From: Lachnospiraceae bacterium UBA7143
Lineage (GTDB): Bacteria > Bacillota > Clostridia > Lachnospirales > Lachnospiraceae
Direction: 5' to 3'
Length of the DNA: 64,000 nt
NCBI GenBank assembly: GCA_002491905.1
Contig: DKWV01000053.1
Location: 62,001 to 126,000 of the forward strand
The notes beneath the pieces are model-generated. The model saw nothing but the letters and a program-made list of their open reading frames with translations, made no database searches and was not told the DNA's origin. Positions 9,426 through 18,281 of the stretch are shown here, piece after piece. A program made the position numbers and the translations under genes. Positions within the stretch are counted from its first letter, which is position 1. Each line of letters opens with the position of its first letter.

Positions 9426-11447
9426 TCATTTCTTTTGCAGCAGATCCGCCCGGATATAGCACGCCCCCACAGAATCATCCGGCGGCTCCGAAAGCGACTC
9501 CTTGTCCAGAAGATACCACATCTGTCCGTCTTTTCCCTCTTCCTTTCCCAGAACGGTGACGATTTCTCCCTCTCCAATCAGACCGACTACCAGCTCTCCA
9601 CCGGCGCCTTCCCTGATATTACATACAGGCATTGCCACAGTCATCTCCTGCGGGAACGTTTCAGCCTCCTCATCTGACTGCGCATTTACATCCTCTTCCA
9701 TATCCCCGAACAGTTCTTCTATCTCCGCTTCTGTCATGTATGCCGCGCCTGTGATCTTCCCATCCTCTGCGCGGATGATCTTCACATTGACCGTCCCAGC
9801 CGGATTCATGTCCAGCGTATAGAAGGATTGATTCGGCCTGTGGATATCCAGAAAGATATTGACAAGCTGTCCCTTATAATAATAGTTCTTCCCGTTTTTT
9901 GTGACACCGACTGCCCGGTACTGCGCAAGCTGCTCTTCTTCCAGCGCCTTTTCGACTTCATCACACTCTTCTTCCATGTCCATCTTATCATAGAGCATCG
10001 ACTGGAAATTTAACTTCTGATCCGTCAGCGCACGGTCCAGCCATCCCTCCAGCGTCTCCTCATCCATCACTTTCGCCAGAATGGAGAAAAAGGCAATACT
10101 GCCGTCCGCATAGAGTTTCTCTGCAAAGGACTGTATCAGCGGGCTGTCCGCGTCAAGCGCCAATACACTGACAGAAAAGAACTGCGTCGCATCGTCCGCA
10201 TAAATCCTGTCAAGCCAGGCCTCCTGTTGCGTTTCATCCAGCTTGCAAAATGCAATGTAAAACTGAGGCAGGCTGCGCGCCCTGTAATATTTTTCGGCAT
10301 CCGCTGCCGCGTCTTCACTCGTGCCTGCCCGTTTGTCCGTTGCAGACGTTTCAGCGCTTTCCGGCTCCGCGGCGGCAGCCGGGTATGCCCCAAGGAAAAA
10401 CGCACCCAGAGCAATGCACGTTGTCAGTCCAATCGTAAGGATTCCTGCTGCTTTCGTTTTTTTCTTACAGCTCATAATAGCACCCAACCTTTCTCTCAAC
10501 AATTCCTTATTGGCGCTCATGGTAAGGGCGGCAAGGGGCTCCCTGCCGGTTCCGGCCGCCGTCATGGTGTCAAGCAGCGTTTTCCCGTAATCCGCCGCAT
10601 GACCGTACCCCATTTTTGCAACCACCGCCTCATCACAGGAGAACTCACACGCTCTTTCCATCTCCCGTCTCATCAAATAGACAAACGGGTTGAACCAGTG
10701 CAGGCACACCGTAAGCTGTACCAGCCATTTATAAAGGATATCCCGCCGCTTATAATGTGTCAGCTCATGTACCGCCATATAACAAAATTTGTCTTCCTGT
10801 ACATCCGCGCATGGCAGCACGATGCAGGGATGAAAATAGCCGACTAACATCGGTGAGGAGACATGTGGGTTCACACTAAGCTCTATTGCCCTTGCGATCC
10901 CCATCTGCTGCGCGGTCACAGAAAGACGGTCCAGAAGCGCAACGTCACCGACCGGCTCCGCCCCTGCTTTCACATATTTTATATAACTCTGGTAAACGGT
11001 GATTTTTCGTATCAGCATACCCAAGGCCACGGCCAACCAGATCACCCACAAGTATTTGCCTGTCAAATCTATCCCTTCTGAAAGGGAAAAGCTGGTATCC
11101 TTTTCCGTGACATTCTGTCCGTTCTCCCACATGGGACTCTGCACAAGACCCTGCCCGGCGCTCTGCCCGCTTTCCTGCACAGAATTCTGTCCGCTATTCT
11201 GCGAAGTCGAATACGCCTTCTGCGCCATCTGCGTGGTCATACCGTCTGCCGCCTGATATACCTGCCCCATCAGACTGACCTCCGGCCCAAAAGGTATAAG
11301 AAGCCGCAGCAGGACAACCAGCCATATATAATACTGCCACTGCCTGCTGAGCCTGTTTCTCAAAATCATCCCACCGAAAAGCAGCAGCAGAATGAGCAGA
11401 GTGCCGGACAGCGACATGGACAAAACCGTCTTAAAAATGAGATTCAT
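9426..11447 (-). CDS. BlaR1/MecR1-type M56 metallopeptidase sensor
   Basis: A 673-residue membrane protein. Four hydrophobic segments are in the first 330 residues. The zinc protease motif HELTH (in AVHELTHYKRRDI) is followed by the family's ERACEFSCDEAVV segment. After the last membrane segment (about 345-365) an extracellular region follows, ending in an SH3-like domain (VCNIREGAGGELVVGLIGEGE) instead of the penicillin-binding domain of true BlaR1. It may sense cell-wall state or another ligand and cleave or inactivate the BlaI-type repressor. Its start overlaps the repressor stop by 4 bases (ATGA), so the pair is translationally coupled. Confidence 0.88.
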   Translation of the reverse strand: MNLIFKTVLSMSLSGTLLILLLLFGGMILRNRLSRQWQYYIWLVVLLRLLIPFGPEVSLMGQVYQAADGMTTQMAQKAYSTSQNSGQNSVQESGQSAGQGLVQSPMWENGQNVTEKDTSFSLSEGIDLTGKYLWVIWLAVALGMLIRKITVYQSYIKYVKAGAEPVGDVALLDRLSVTAQQMGIARAIELSVNPHVSSPMLVGYFHPCIVLPCADVQEDKFCYMAVHELTHYKRRDILYKWLVQLTVCLHWFNPFVYLMRREMERACEFSCDEAVVAKMGYGHAADYGKTLLDTMTAAGTGREPLAALTMSANKELLRERLGAIMSCKKKTKAAGILTIGLTTCIALGAFFLGAYPAAAAEPESAETSATDKRAGTSEDAAADAEKYYRARSLPQFYIAFCKLDETQQEAWLDRIYADDATQFFSVSVLALDADSPLIQSFAEKLYADGSIAFFSILAKVMDEETLEGWLDRALTDQKLNFQSMLYDKMDMEEECDEVEKALEEEQLAQYRAVGVTKNGKNYYYKGQLVNIFLDIHRPNQSFYTLDMNPAGTVNVKIIRAEDGKITGAAYMTEAEIEELFGDMEEDVNAQSDEEAETFPQEMTVAMPVCNIREGAGGELVVGLIGEGEIVTVLGKEEGKDGQMWYLLDKESLSEPPDDSVGACYIRADLLQKK

Positions 11448-11821
11448 CGCTTTCCTCCTTCCAGAAGTTCCTTTAGCTCCTCGTACTCCTCCTGAGTGAG
11501 CAGATCCCCTGTAATCAGGTTGGTGACCAGCCCCTTCACATTCCCCTCATAAATCTTATCTATAAAATGCTGGGTCTGTGCCGTCTGGTATGCTGTCTCC
11601 AGAATAAGCGGCGTATATTCGTTTCGCCGCCCGATTTTCGTCGCACTCAGATACCCCTTGCTGACAAGCCGGGATAAAAGGACGATCAGCGTATTTTTCT
11701 GGCAGGGCTTTCCCTGCGCCGCCAATTCGTCCATAAGATAAGAAAACAGCGTGGTCTTCTCCGGGTTTTCCCATATGATTTTCATAATTTCATATTCTGC
11801 GTCGGACAATTTTTGCAGCAT
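11444..11821 (-). CDS. BlaI/MecI/CopY family transcriptional repressor
   Basis: A 125-residue winged-helix repressor. LSDAEYEIMKIIWE at the N-terminus is the family signature; the recognition helix segment is KNTLIVLLSRLVSKGYL. The C-terminal region (residues 85-120) is the dimerisation and cleavage domain. It would repress its own operon through the two palindromes in the promoter and be relieved by proteolysis through the M56 sensor. A short fragment of a second copy of this gene with a matching promoter lies at 15885-15949. Its ribosome site is AAGGAGAGG. Confidence 0.9.
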   Translation of the reverse strand: MLQKLSDAEYEIMKIIWENPEKTTLFSYLMDELAAQGKPCQKNTLIVLLSRLVSKGYLSATKIGRRNEYTPLILETAYQTAQTQHFIDKIYEGNVKGLVTNLITGDLLTQEEYEELKELLEGGKR

Positions 11822-11840
11822 CTGTACCTCTCCTTTATGT

Positions 11841-11890
11841 ATAACAGCTTGTTATGCTTATAATATAACGCATTGTTATACTATTGTCAA
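11841..11890 (-). promoter_or_regulatory. blaI promoter with two repressor operators
   Basis: On the minus strand, -35 TTGACA (11885-11890) and -10 TATATT (11862-11867) have a 17-base spacer. Two palindromes of the form ATAAC-N5-GTTAT lie at 11865-11879, over the -10 region, and 11841-11855, over the transcript start. Their centres are 24 bases apart. A third copy of the palindrome at 15924-15938 supports it being the operator. Confidence 0.8.
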
Positions 11891-11923
11891 GGCCAACTTC
11901 ATCCGATCATTCCATGCGCTATA

Positions 11924-12925
11924 TTATGCCAACGGTTCTTTCATCCACGACATTAAGCCTCTCAGTTCGGCTCCAACCCTTTCAATCCCGTGTTCCGATT
12001 CCATCTGCTTCTTCGCATTGAAATAAATTCTTCCCGACTGATTCTCAAGCAGCCAGTCCCTCGCAAACTTTCCTTCCTGCACATCCTTGAGGACGCCTTT
12101 CATTGCTCTTCTCGTCTCATCCGTGATGATCTTCTCGCCGGTTATGTAGTCGCCGTATTCCGCCGTGTCGCTGACAGAATACCGCATCATTGTCAGGCCG
12201 CCCCTGTTGATCAGATCAACGATCAATTTCATTTCATGACAGCATTCAAAATATGCCATTTCCGGCTGGTAACCGGCCTCAACGAGCGTTTCATACCCGG
12301 CCTTGATCAATGCGGAAACGCCGCCGCAAAGCACTGCCTGTTCCCCGAAAAGATCTGTCTCTGTCTCCTCTTTGAAAGAAGTTTCTATCACGCCGGCTCT
12401 TGCACCGCCGATGCCAAGCGCATAGGCAAGCGCTTTTTCCCTTGCACTGCCGGAAGCGTCCTGATGAATTGCTATCAGACACGGCACCCCTTTTCCCTCC
12501 AGAAACTGGCTCCTGACGGTATGACCGGGACCTTTGGGCGCAATCAGAAATACATCGACAAACGGCGGCGGCACAATCAGCCCGTAATGAATCACAAACC
12601 CATGTGCAAACAGCAAAGACTTACCCTCAGTCAGATTGGGCGCAATGGACTGCTCATACAGTTTCGCCTGTTTCTCATCGTTGACCAGCATCATGATTAT
12701 GTCCGCCGCTTTTGCCGCTTCCGCTGCCGTAACTACCGTCAGCCCGGCCGCCTCCGCCTTTGCCCAGGATTTACTTCCCTGATACAACCCTACAATCACA
12801 TCTACCCCACTTTCATGCAGATTAAGCGCATGCGCATGCCCCTGACTGCCATAGCCTATAATCGCAACCTTTTTCCCTTCTAAAGCCTGAAGATTGCAAT
12901 CCTGTTCATAATAAATTTTTGCCAT
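11924..12925 (-). CDS. ilvC: Ketol-acid reductoisomerase, divergent class I IlvC
   Basis: A 333-residue protein, the usual class I length. It has the Rossmann motif IGYGSQGHAHALNL, the active-site AHGF-IH segment, PKGPGHTVRSQF, and the magnesium-binding EETETDLFGEQ and HEMKLIVDL helices. It would convert acetolactate to dihydroxy-isovalerate in branched-chain amino acid synthesis. Several near-invariant positions differ: the cofactor loop reads GLYQGSKSW where GLR(E/K)GS is usual, and the active-site segment reads GFVIHYGLI where GFNIHFGQI is usual. It is not next to ilvB/N/D and follows a TrmB regulator by 48 bases. It could therefore be a specialised paralog. Confidence 0.88.
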   Translation of the reverse strand: MAKIYYEQDCNLQALEGKKVAIIGYGSQGHAHALNLHESGVDVIVGLYQGSKSWAKAEAAGLTVVTAAEAAKAADIIMMLVNDEKQAKLYEQSIAPNLTEGKSLLFAHGFVIHYGLIVPPPFVDVFLIAPKGPGHTVRSQFLEGKGVPCLIAIHQDASGSAREKALAYALGIGGARAGVIETSFKEETETDLFGEQAVLCGGVSALIKAGYETLVEAGYQPEMAYFECCHEMKLIVDLINRGGLTMMRYSVSDTAEYGDYITGEKIITDETRRAMKGVLKDVQEGKFARDWLLENQSGRIYFNAKKQMESEHGIERVGAELRGLMSWMKEPLA

Positions 12926-12973
12926 TGATTTGTCCTCCTGTAAAATAAATGTACGATAGAAAACAGCCGCAAG

Positions 12974-13768
12974 CTACCTGCTTACCTTACCGACCATTTC
13001 CTGCATGATCTGAACCATTCTGCCACGATTTCCTTCCTCTTCTATAAAACGATTGACCACCATATCATGCAAAATATAATCTTCCATCAGATAAATATGG
13101 CTTGTGTCTTCCGTATAAAACGCATCTTTATCCATTTCTGCGGAATAGCCATACAACAGCTTTTTCCCATCCGCCGAAAGAATGAACCAGCGCATATTTT
13201 CCGGCATATTGTGTATTTTACTGTCAAAATGTCTCTCCATTCCCTCCAAAGGAGTTGGAATGTCGTGGCTGATTCCCAGCACATGGCATCCCCGGCTTTT
13301 ACATTCCTCCAATTCCGGTAAAAGCAGTGCATACATCTGATTCCACATGGAAACCATCACATACTGATCCGCTTCTTTTATAAGCCGTCTGCAGTAAGCG
13401 GTTATATTTTCTTTCCCCTTTACCGTAAAAACATAGATATCCTGTTTCGAATCCTCCATTTCCAAATCCTGCAGGCCACGCTTTACTTCCTCGTAATCGC
13501 TTTCCCATTCCTCCCTTACTCTCTCCAGAAATACTTCGCTCGGCACGGGCGTATAAAGCTTTATACCCTCGCTGCTTTCTTCCATCATGGCAAGCCCTCC
13601 TTTTGCAAGGGATTCCAGCACATCATAAACCCTCGCCCTCGGTATGCCGGATTCCCTGCTGATTTTATAGGCATTCGCCGTCCCGATTTTAAGCAGGCCT
13701 GCATACGCCTTCGCCTCATACAGATTGAGTCCAAATTTTTGTAATTTATCAATCATCTCATCCTTCAT
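12974..13768 (-). CDS. TrmB-family transcriptional regulator
   Basis: A 264-residue protein. The N-terminal winged helix (LQKFGLNLYEAKAYAGLLK, then ESGIPRARVYDVLESLAKGG) is the TrmB hallmark. The C-terminal part is a phospholipase D-like TrmB ligand domain (VMVSMWNQMYALLLPELEEC). TrmB proteins usually bind sugars; some control amino acid or central metabolism. The start at 13768 follows AGGAGGT. It is in one operon with the downstream ilvC-like gene. A palindrome in its leader is the likely autoregulatory site. Confidence 0.85.
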   Translation of the reverse strand: MKDEMIDKLQKFGLNLYEAKAYAGLLKIGTANAYKISRESGIPRARVYDVLESLAKGGLAMMEESSEGIKLYTPVPSEVFLERVREEWESDYEEVKRGLQDLEMEDSKQDIYVFTVKGKENITAYCRRLIKEADQYVMVSMWNQMYALLLPELEECKSRGCHVLGISHDIPTPLEGMERHFDSKIHNMPENMRWFILSADGKKLLYGYSAEMDKDAFYTEDTSHIYLMEDYILHDMVVNRFIEEEGNRGRMVQIMQEMVGKVSR

Positions 13769-13786
13769 CTGATACCTCCTATTTTT

Positions 13787-13808
13787 AGTTACTACTTTAA
13801 TAGTAACT
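13787..13808. promoter_or_regulatory. Palindromic operator upstream of the TrmB regulator
   Basis: AGTTACTA (13787-13794) and TAGTAACT (13801-13808) form a perfect 8-6-8 inverted repeat just upstream of the ribosome site of the TrmB gene. This is the expected place for autoregulation. Confidence 0.6.
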
Positions 13809-13869
13809 ATATCATTTTGCTGATTGAGTGTCAATCCCCTGTAAACGGAAATCGGGCAGACGGAGCGAT

Positions 13870-13907
13870 AAAAAGAAACAGCAGCTTGTCCAATGCGACA
13901 GGCTGCT
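13870..13907 (-). terminator. Intrinsic terminator before the TrmB operon
   Basis: AGCAGCTTGTC (13880-13890) pairs with GACAGGCTGCT (13897-13907), with one mismatch. Read on the minus strand it is followed by TGTTTCTTTTTAT. It ends transcripts coming from the pseudogene/NYN/XRE side. Confidence 0.65.
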
Positions 13908-13975
13908 GCCCTAAGTGCTATCAAATCAGTCCGATGTAATACGGCATTCCCTGCAGCCAAAATACGTGCCAGGCC

Positions 13976-14345
13976 CTATTGGTCCGCCTCAATATTCTCT
14001 GTCTCTCCAGCCAGATGTTCCAGCGCAGACTCCGATACTCTTCTTGAAGTGTCCGTAATCAGCCCCAAAAAAGCCTGATCATGCCTGACAGTTGTAATCG
14101 ATGTCTGCCATAGCTGATATCGAAAAGCTCCCCTGTCACGGCATCTATCATTACACCGCAAAAATGTTTCTAAATTGTAAAAAAGCGCTTCAAAGCCAAT
14201 CCAAACATCATTGCCGATTACAATATCGCCTTTATTGTCCCATGCGCCTGTAATATCTTTTACGTCCAATCCCTACTCCTCAAAATATTGGAAATGGGTA
14301 TGTTGAGAACGACCATCTGTTCGGAATGGAGGCGGAGCCATGCGA
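13976..14345 (-). pseudogene. Remnant of a CatB/Vat-type hexapeptide-repeat acetyltransferase
   Basis: On the minus strand the frame reads RTDG near 14320, then HFQYFEE, a TAG stop at about 14272, and KGDIVIGNDVWIGFEA near 14190-14240. This matches the hexapeptide-repeat core of xenobiotic (chloramphenicol/streptogramin) acetyltransferases. After FEA the similarity ends and another frame holds unrelated-looking sequence (DAVTGELFDISYG). The N-terminal third and the active-site histidine context are degraded. It is interrupted by a stop and truncated, so it is not functional. Confidence 0.7.
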
Positions 14346-14347
14346 AA

Positions 14348-14779
14348 TCATATTTCTATAAATCTGCTGCCGGCATTCCTTAACTGATCTGGGGCTTTGC
14401 CTTCTCCTATCACGACAACCCTTTTCCCACATGCACGGAGTTGCCGAATTGCCTCCACATAGCCTTTATCAGATGTTGCCATGCAAACGATATCAACATT
14501 CTTATATTGGGCAATTTCCTTTTTCATATCCTTCTGCATTTTTCTGTCCACTTTATTTTTTGCAGGACCACCAAATAAACGGATATCTGTTATGCCATAT
14601 TCCCTTGCCTTGGCAGACCATCCTCTGGTGCTGTTATCATTTTGCAGCCCATACACCCTGTTGGAAAAAAGAATTCCCTGCTGTCTTACCACGTCCATAA
14701 TAGCTTCCGCTTTTTTGCAGCTGATATTTTCCCCATCTATAAACAGAGCTGTATTTTTCTTTTTATTCATCTGACTCAT
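14348..14779 (-). CDS. NYN-domain (LabA/DUF88-like) protein
   Basis: A 143-residue protein with an NYN fold of the PIN nuclease superfamily. The acidic residues needed for metal binding are in ALFIDGENIS near the start, in KNKVDRKMQKDM in the middle, and in VCMATSDKGYVEAIRQL followed by GKRVVVIGEG near the end. Such proteins are probable RNA-cleaving enzymes. The start at 14779 follows GGAGGAAAAGGAAT. It is 47 bases downstream of the XRE regulator on the same strand, so the two likely form an operon. Confidence 0.8.
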   Translation of the reverse strand: MSQMNKKKNTALFIDGENISCKKAEAIMDVVRQQGILFSNRVYGLQNDNSTRGWSAKAREYGITDIRLFGGPAKNKVDRKMQKDMKKEIAQYKNVDIVCMATSDKGYVEAIRQLRACGKRVVVIGEGKAPDQLRNAGSRFIEI

Positions 14780-14826
14780 ATTCCTTTTCCTCCGTTCCCA
14801 ACCAATCCTATAAGCCGCATAAAAAT

Positions 14827-15786
14827 TTATTGTTTTTCCCGGAACCATTCCAGCAATTGGAGTCCCTTTTCATTGATTTCCAAAAACCACATATCGTCTT
14901 GGCCTTTATCCGATACGGAACGGTAATTTGTCACAGCCTCAAGTCCGTCCCGAATATACATAGCGTTATTTTGACTTCCATAATAACCTTTTTCCCACAA
15001 ATCCGGCTTAAAATCACACATTCGGAGCACTTCCTCAGGTATATCTTCCCTGAGAGTATTCCACTGGTTTCCATCCGCAAGATGGATTTTCCCCTTTTCC
15101 AGAACAGGAAGAATGATTTTTGCCTTTTTCATAGATACCCGCATACAGAGAGCATCATCCGCCTCGTATCTCTCAGGATCATCTGTCCACAGCGCCATAT
15201 CATCTTCCGATTTGACTCCCTCATCGATAAACTCACAAATCAGTTCCTTTGAGAGCTTCTTCACATTAAACTCCGACTCCGGATGCAATTTAAGCACCTT
15301 CATCAGGAAATCAGTCCGAACATACTTTATCACCCTATGCAGCCCGTCCACCTGATTCATAAACTGAATGCTTCCCACCCTCTCAATAAATCCATACGGA
15401 ATCTTTTTGAGGTCATCATATAACGTATTATAATCAATCACCGTCTTCTTCGAATATTCCGCATCATAAATATACAAAAGTCCAAACAACTCCTGCTGCG
15501 CCAGGTTCAGATGCAGGGTATCAACAATATCATTCGTCTGCCTGTCAAACAGAAATGCCGGCCACCTGTCCGGACGCTTTTTGTCCTCCTCAATAAGCAT
15601 CTCCTTGATCAGCTTCTCGACGGGGACATTAAACACATCCGCCAAGTCCATATATCGATGATTCTCTATCCTTGTTTTCCCGCTCTCCCAGTTCTGGACC
15701 GATAAAACACAAACATGCATTTTATCTGCAAGCTGCTCCTGCGTCAGCCCGGCATTCATTCTACATGTTTTAATAAATTTTCCCAT
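14827..15786 (-). CDS. XRE-family DNA-binding protein
   Basis: About 319 residues. The N-terminal helix-turn-helix (MNAGLTQEQLADKMHV, then VQNWESGKTRIENHRYMDLADVF) is a typical Cro/C1 domain. The remaining 240 residues are not recognised. Three ATGs compete (15828, 15801, 15786); the last gives the normal distance to the helix-turn-helix and has GGGGACGGTGG upstream. The long C-terminal region may sense a ligand or protein partner. It shares an operon with the NYN protein. Confidence 0.75.
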   Translation of the reverse strand: MGKFIKTCRMNAGLTQEQLADKMHVCVLSVQNWESGKTRIENHRYMDLADVFNVPVEKLIKEMLIEEDKKRPDRWPAFLFDRQTNDIVDTLHLNLAQQELFGLLYIYDAEYSKKTVIDYNTLYDDLKKIPYGFIERVGSIQFMNQVDGLHRVIKYVRTDFLMKVLKLHPESEFNVKKLSKELICEFIDEGVKSEDDMALWTDDPERYEADDALCMRVSMKKAKIILPVLEKGKIHLADGNQWNTLREDIPEEVLRMCDFKPDLWEKGYYGSQNNAMYIRDGLEAVTNYRSVSDKGQDDMWFLEINEKGLQLLEWFREKQ

Positions 15787-15884
15787 ATCCACCGTCCCCA
15801 TATTATCAACTATCATTTTGCAGTACAACCAATCAATATTATATATAATACAAAGTTTTACTTTGTGTCAATATATCTGTCAAA

Positions 15885-15949
15885 ACAAGCCGGGATAAAA
15901 AGACGGTCATCGTGTTTTTTAATATAACGATCTGTTATACTTTCGCCAA
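15885..15949 (-). pseudogene. Displaced blaI promoter-operator fused to an internal blaI fragment
   Basis: Bases 15885-15920 match 11664-11699, inside blaI, at 31 of 36 positions, encoding KNTMTVFLSRL against KNTLIVLLSRL. Directly upstream are a -10 TATATT, an ATAAC-N5-GTTAT operator (15924-15938) and a -35 TTGGCG (15944-15949) with 17-base spacing, arranged exactly as in the blaI promoter. The gene start has been deleted between operator and fragment. It is a remnant that may still act as a decoy or a regulated promoter. Confidence 0.75.
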
Positions 15950-16120
15950 TAGTTTTTTGATTGACAAACTATACCGAAAAAATGACTATTTATACCAAAA
16001 GCTTGCCTGGACATATCTTTTTTTATAAAATAATAAAGGTTTTTTGTTTTTTATTAATACCTTGGGCAAAACTTTTTAACATTTTGTGCCTGAGCAAAGC
16101 GAAAGGAATGGATGTAGATT

Positions 16121-17192
16121 ATGAAGCAAATGATCGGAGCAAGCAAGCGCGGAAATTTGCAGGAAGCGCTCAACGCGGGGAAAATAACTTCTCCGGCACT
16201 TCTTGTACTAATGTCGAACAATGTCGAACGCAGATCAGTTTGAGGAACATGTGGCACAGCTTGAGGCCGCCTTTCCCGGAGTGCCCAGCATCGGATGTAT
16301 CGGTATGAGCTATGACAGACAGGTAATCGAAAAAGGAGTTATGGTAGTCGCCTACACGGAAGGCGTTACAGCCACGGCCAATGTATTGGAACAGGTATCC
16401 AGTATGCCTGTCAAATACATAAAGCGGCTGCAAACGGATTTGGAAAAAATACATGCGTCTTCAAACAATACCGTATGTATTAATTTCTGTACGGGAAATG
16501 ACGCCTGCGTACTGACTACCATGTGCAGCGTTCTCGAAAACAGAAAAGCCGCTCTGATAGGTGGTACCGGCGATGCCGGCAGGGTTTCCGCCAACGGAAA
16601 AATTTATGAGGACGCGGCAGCCTACGCCATACTCAAAAACAACGCGGGTAAGATAAAAATATATAAAGAGAACATTTACCAGCCAAGCGGAGATTGCAGG
16701 CTGATTGCCTCCAAGACAAAGAAAGACGGCTACCTGATCGGCGAGCTGAACGGCAGACCGGCAAAACAGGTATACACGGAAATACTGCAGATTGATGAGA
16801 AAGCAATAGAAAGCCAGACATTCAAAAATCCTTTCGGTAAAATTATCGGAACCGATACGAGTATCGTTTCCGTGAAAGGAACGTCAGGGAATGCGCTTTC
16901 CTGTTTCAGAGCCGTCAAAGATTCGGATGTGCTGACGATTCTTGAGGCAAAGGACACTTTCCGGGTTGTGGGAGAAACCATCTCACAAATCAAGAGGGAT
17001 TTTACCCGTGTGTCAGCGGTTTTTTCCATCAACTGTCTGTTCCGTTACCTGTATTTCAAGCAAAACGGCGAATTACAGCAGTATCTGGATACGATGGGCA
17101 CGCTCGGAAGCCATGCGGGCTTATTTGGCTACGGGGAACATTATAACGACCAGTTCCTGAATCAGACTATGACCTGCGTCGTGTTTGAATAG
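16121..17192 (+). pseudogene. FIST-domain sensor protein, frameshifted by a 10-bp tandem duplication
   Basis: Two frames together give a complete FIST (N and C) signalling protein. The first frame starts at 16121 (MKQMIGASKRGN, then KITSPALLVLMSN) and stops near 16246. The second carries FEEHVAQLEAAFPGVPSIGC to the stop at 17192. The join lies on a perfect tandem duplication of AATGTCGAAC at 16210-16219 and 16220-16229; removing one copy restores a single frame of about 353 residues. FIST domains bind small ligands such as amino acids and feed two-component or chemotaxis systems. It lies 20 bases before a chemoreceptor. Whether the frameshift is real, phase-variable or an assembly error is open. 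Confidence 0.85.
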
Positions 17193-17212
17193 CGGAAGGA
17201 GGAGATACGATC

Positions 17213-18172
17213 ATGTTTAATCGGAAAACAAAAGCGGAGAAAGCCGCTGCAGAACAGAATACATTGACGCAGGAAAAGCCTGACTGCTATCCTGTCATCC
17301 ACACGGTACACAGCATAGAAAATTATCGTCGCCAGATCCTTCTGAAAGAGATTGACTCCTTACAGGGGCTGGCCCAAATCAGGAGTTCCTTCGATGATGT
17401 GCTTGAAAAAGAAAACAAAATGAAAGAACAGATGAGTGTATTTCAGGAACGTTTCCTTCACGTAGGAGAAATTTCAGAACAGTTCGGAACCGTAAAAATG
17501 CAGATTGACGACTCCGTAAAGCTTGCACAGCAACAGGTAGACGGCTTGAAGGAAAGTTCCGGACAGGTGCAGAAATATTTCGATGAAATACAGGAAACCT
17601 TTTCGGATTTTCAGACAGCCGTGCAAAAAATCAAACAGTGTATGGAAGAGATTGTGTCCGTTGCCAACCAGACCAATTTACTTGCCCTCAATGCCTCCAT
17701 CGAGGCGGCCAGAGCCGGGGAACAGGGGAAAGGTTTTTCCGTTGTGGCAGAGGAAGTAAAGAAGCTGGCTGAAGGAATTAAGGTTCTTGCAGGTACGGTA
17801 GATTCCAGCATAAATGATGTGGAATCCAGTACCGAGAAGCTCAATAACAGCATCAATACTTCAAAGGATGCCCTTGGTCAGAGTCTTATGGAAGTAGATG
17901 CCACATATGATGTGTTTGGCAAAATTATTACCGTGTCGGATGGCGCTACCGAGGTACAGTCACGAATTGGAGAAGCCATTGCGGTATCCGAAAGTGATTT
18001 CAAAGAGCTGAATCAGACTTTTATGAAAAACCAGCAGCAGTACGAACAGGTAACCAGTTATATCGAAAAAGCGGATGAGCTTGGCACGGCAAAGAGCGCA
18101 TTGTTCAGCGCTCTGGATGATATGCTCTGCCAGATTGAGCCTATGATAAAAGAGATAGATGCATCCATGTAA
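17213..18172 (+). CDS. Soluble methyl-accepting chemotaxis protein
   Basis: A 319-residue cytoplasmic chemoreceptor with no membrane segment. The signalling tip QTNLLALNASIEAARAGEQG (residues about 153-172) binds CheA and CheW. The flanking heptad repeats are short, as in soluble receptors. The N-terminal 60 residues hold no known sensor, so it probably takes its signal from the FIST protein encoded 20 bases upstream. Ribosome site GGAAGGAGG. Confidence 0.9.
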   Translation: MFNRKTKAEKAAAEQNTLTQEKPDCYPVIHTVHSIENYRRQILLKEIDSLQGLAQIRSSFDDVLEKENKMKEQMSVFQERFLHVGEISEQFGTVKMQIDDSVKLAQQQVDGLKESSGQVQKYFDEIQETFSDFQTAVQKIKQCMEEIVSVANQTNLLALNASIEAARAGEQGKGFSVVAEEVKKLAEGIKVLAGTVDSSINDVESSTEKLNNSINTSKDALGQSLMEVDATYDVFGKIITVSDGATEVQSRIGEAIAVSESDFKELNQTFMKNQQQYEQVTSYIEKADELGTAKSALFSALDDMLCQIEPMIKEIDASM

Positions 18173-18192
18173 ATCCTTGCTTTTAGCATTTG

Positions 18193-18223
18193 ACAGAGGT
18201 GTACGAAATCGGTACACCTCTGT
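18193..18223. terminator. Perfect 12-bp hairpin after the chemoreceptor gene
   Basis: ACAGAGGTGTAC (18193-18204), a 7-base loop, and GTACACCTCTGT (18212-18223). No T-run follows on either strand, so it may act with Rho or as an mRNA 3' end stabiliser. Confidence 0.5.
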
Positions 18224-18281
18224 TAAGGTGGATCACCTATCCGCCGCTGCCGTCCACATGTTTCCGGCTTTCTACTGGTGA

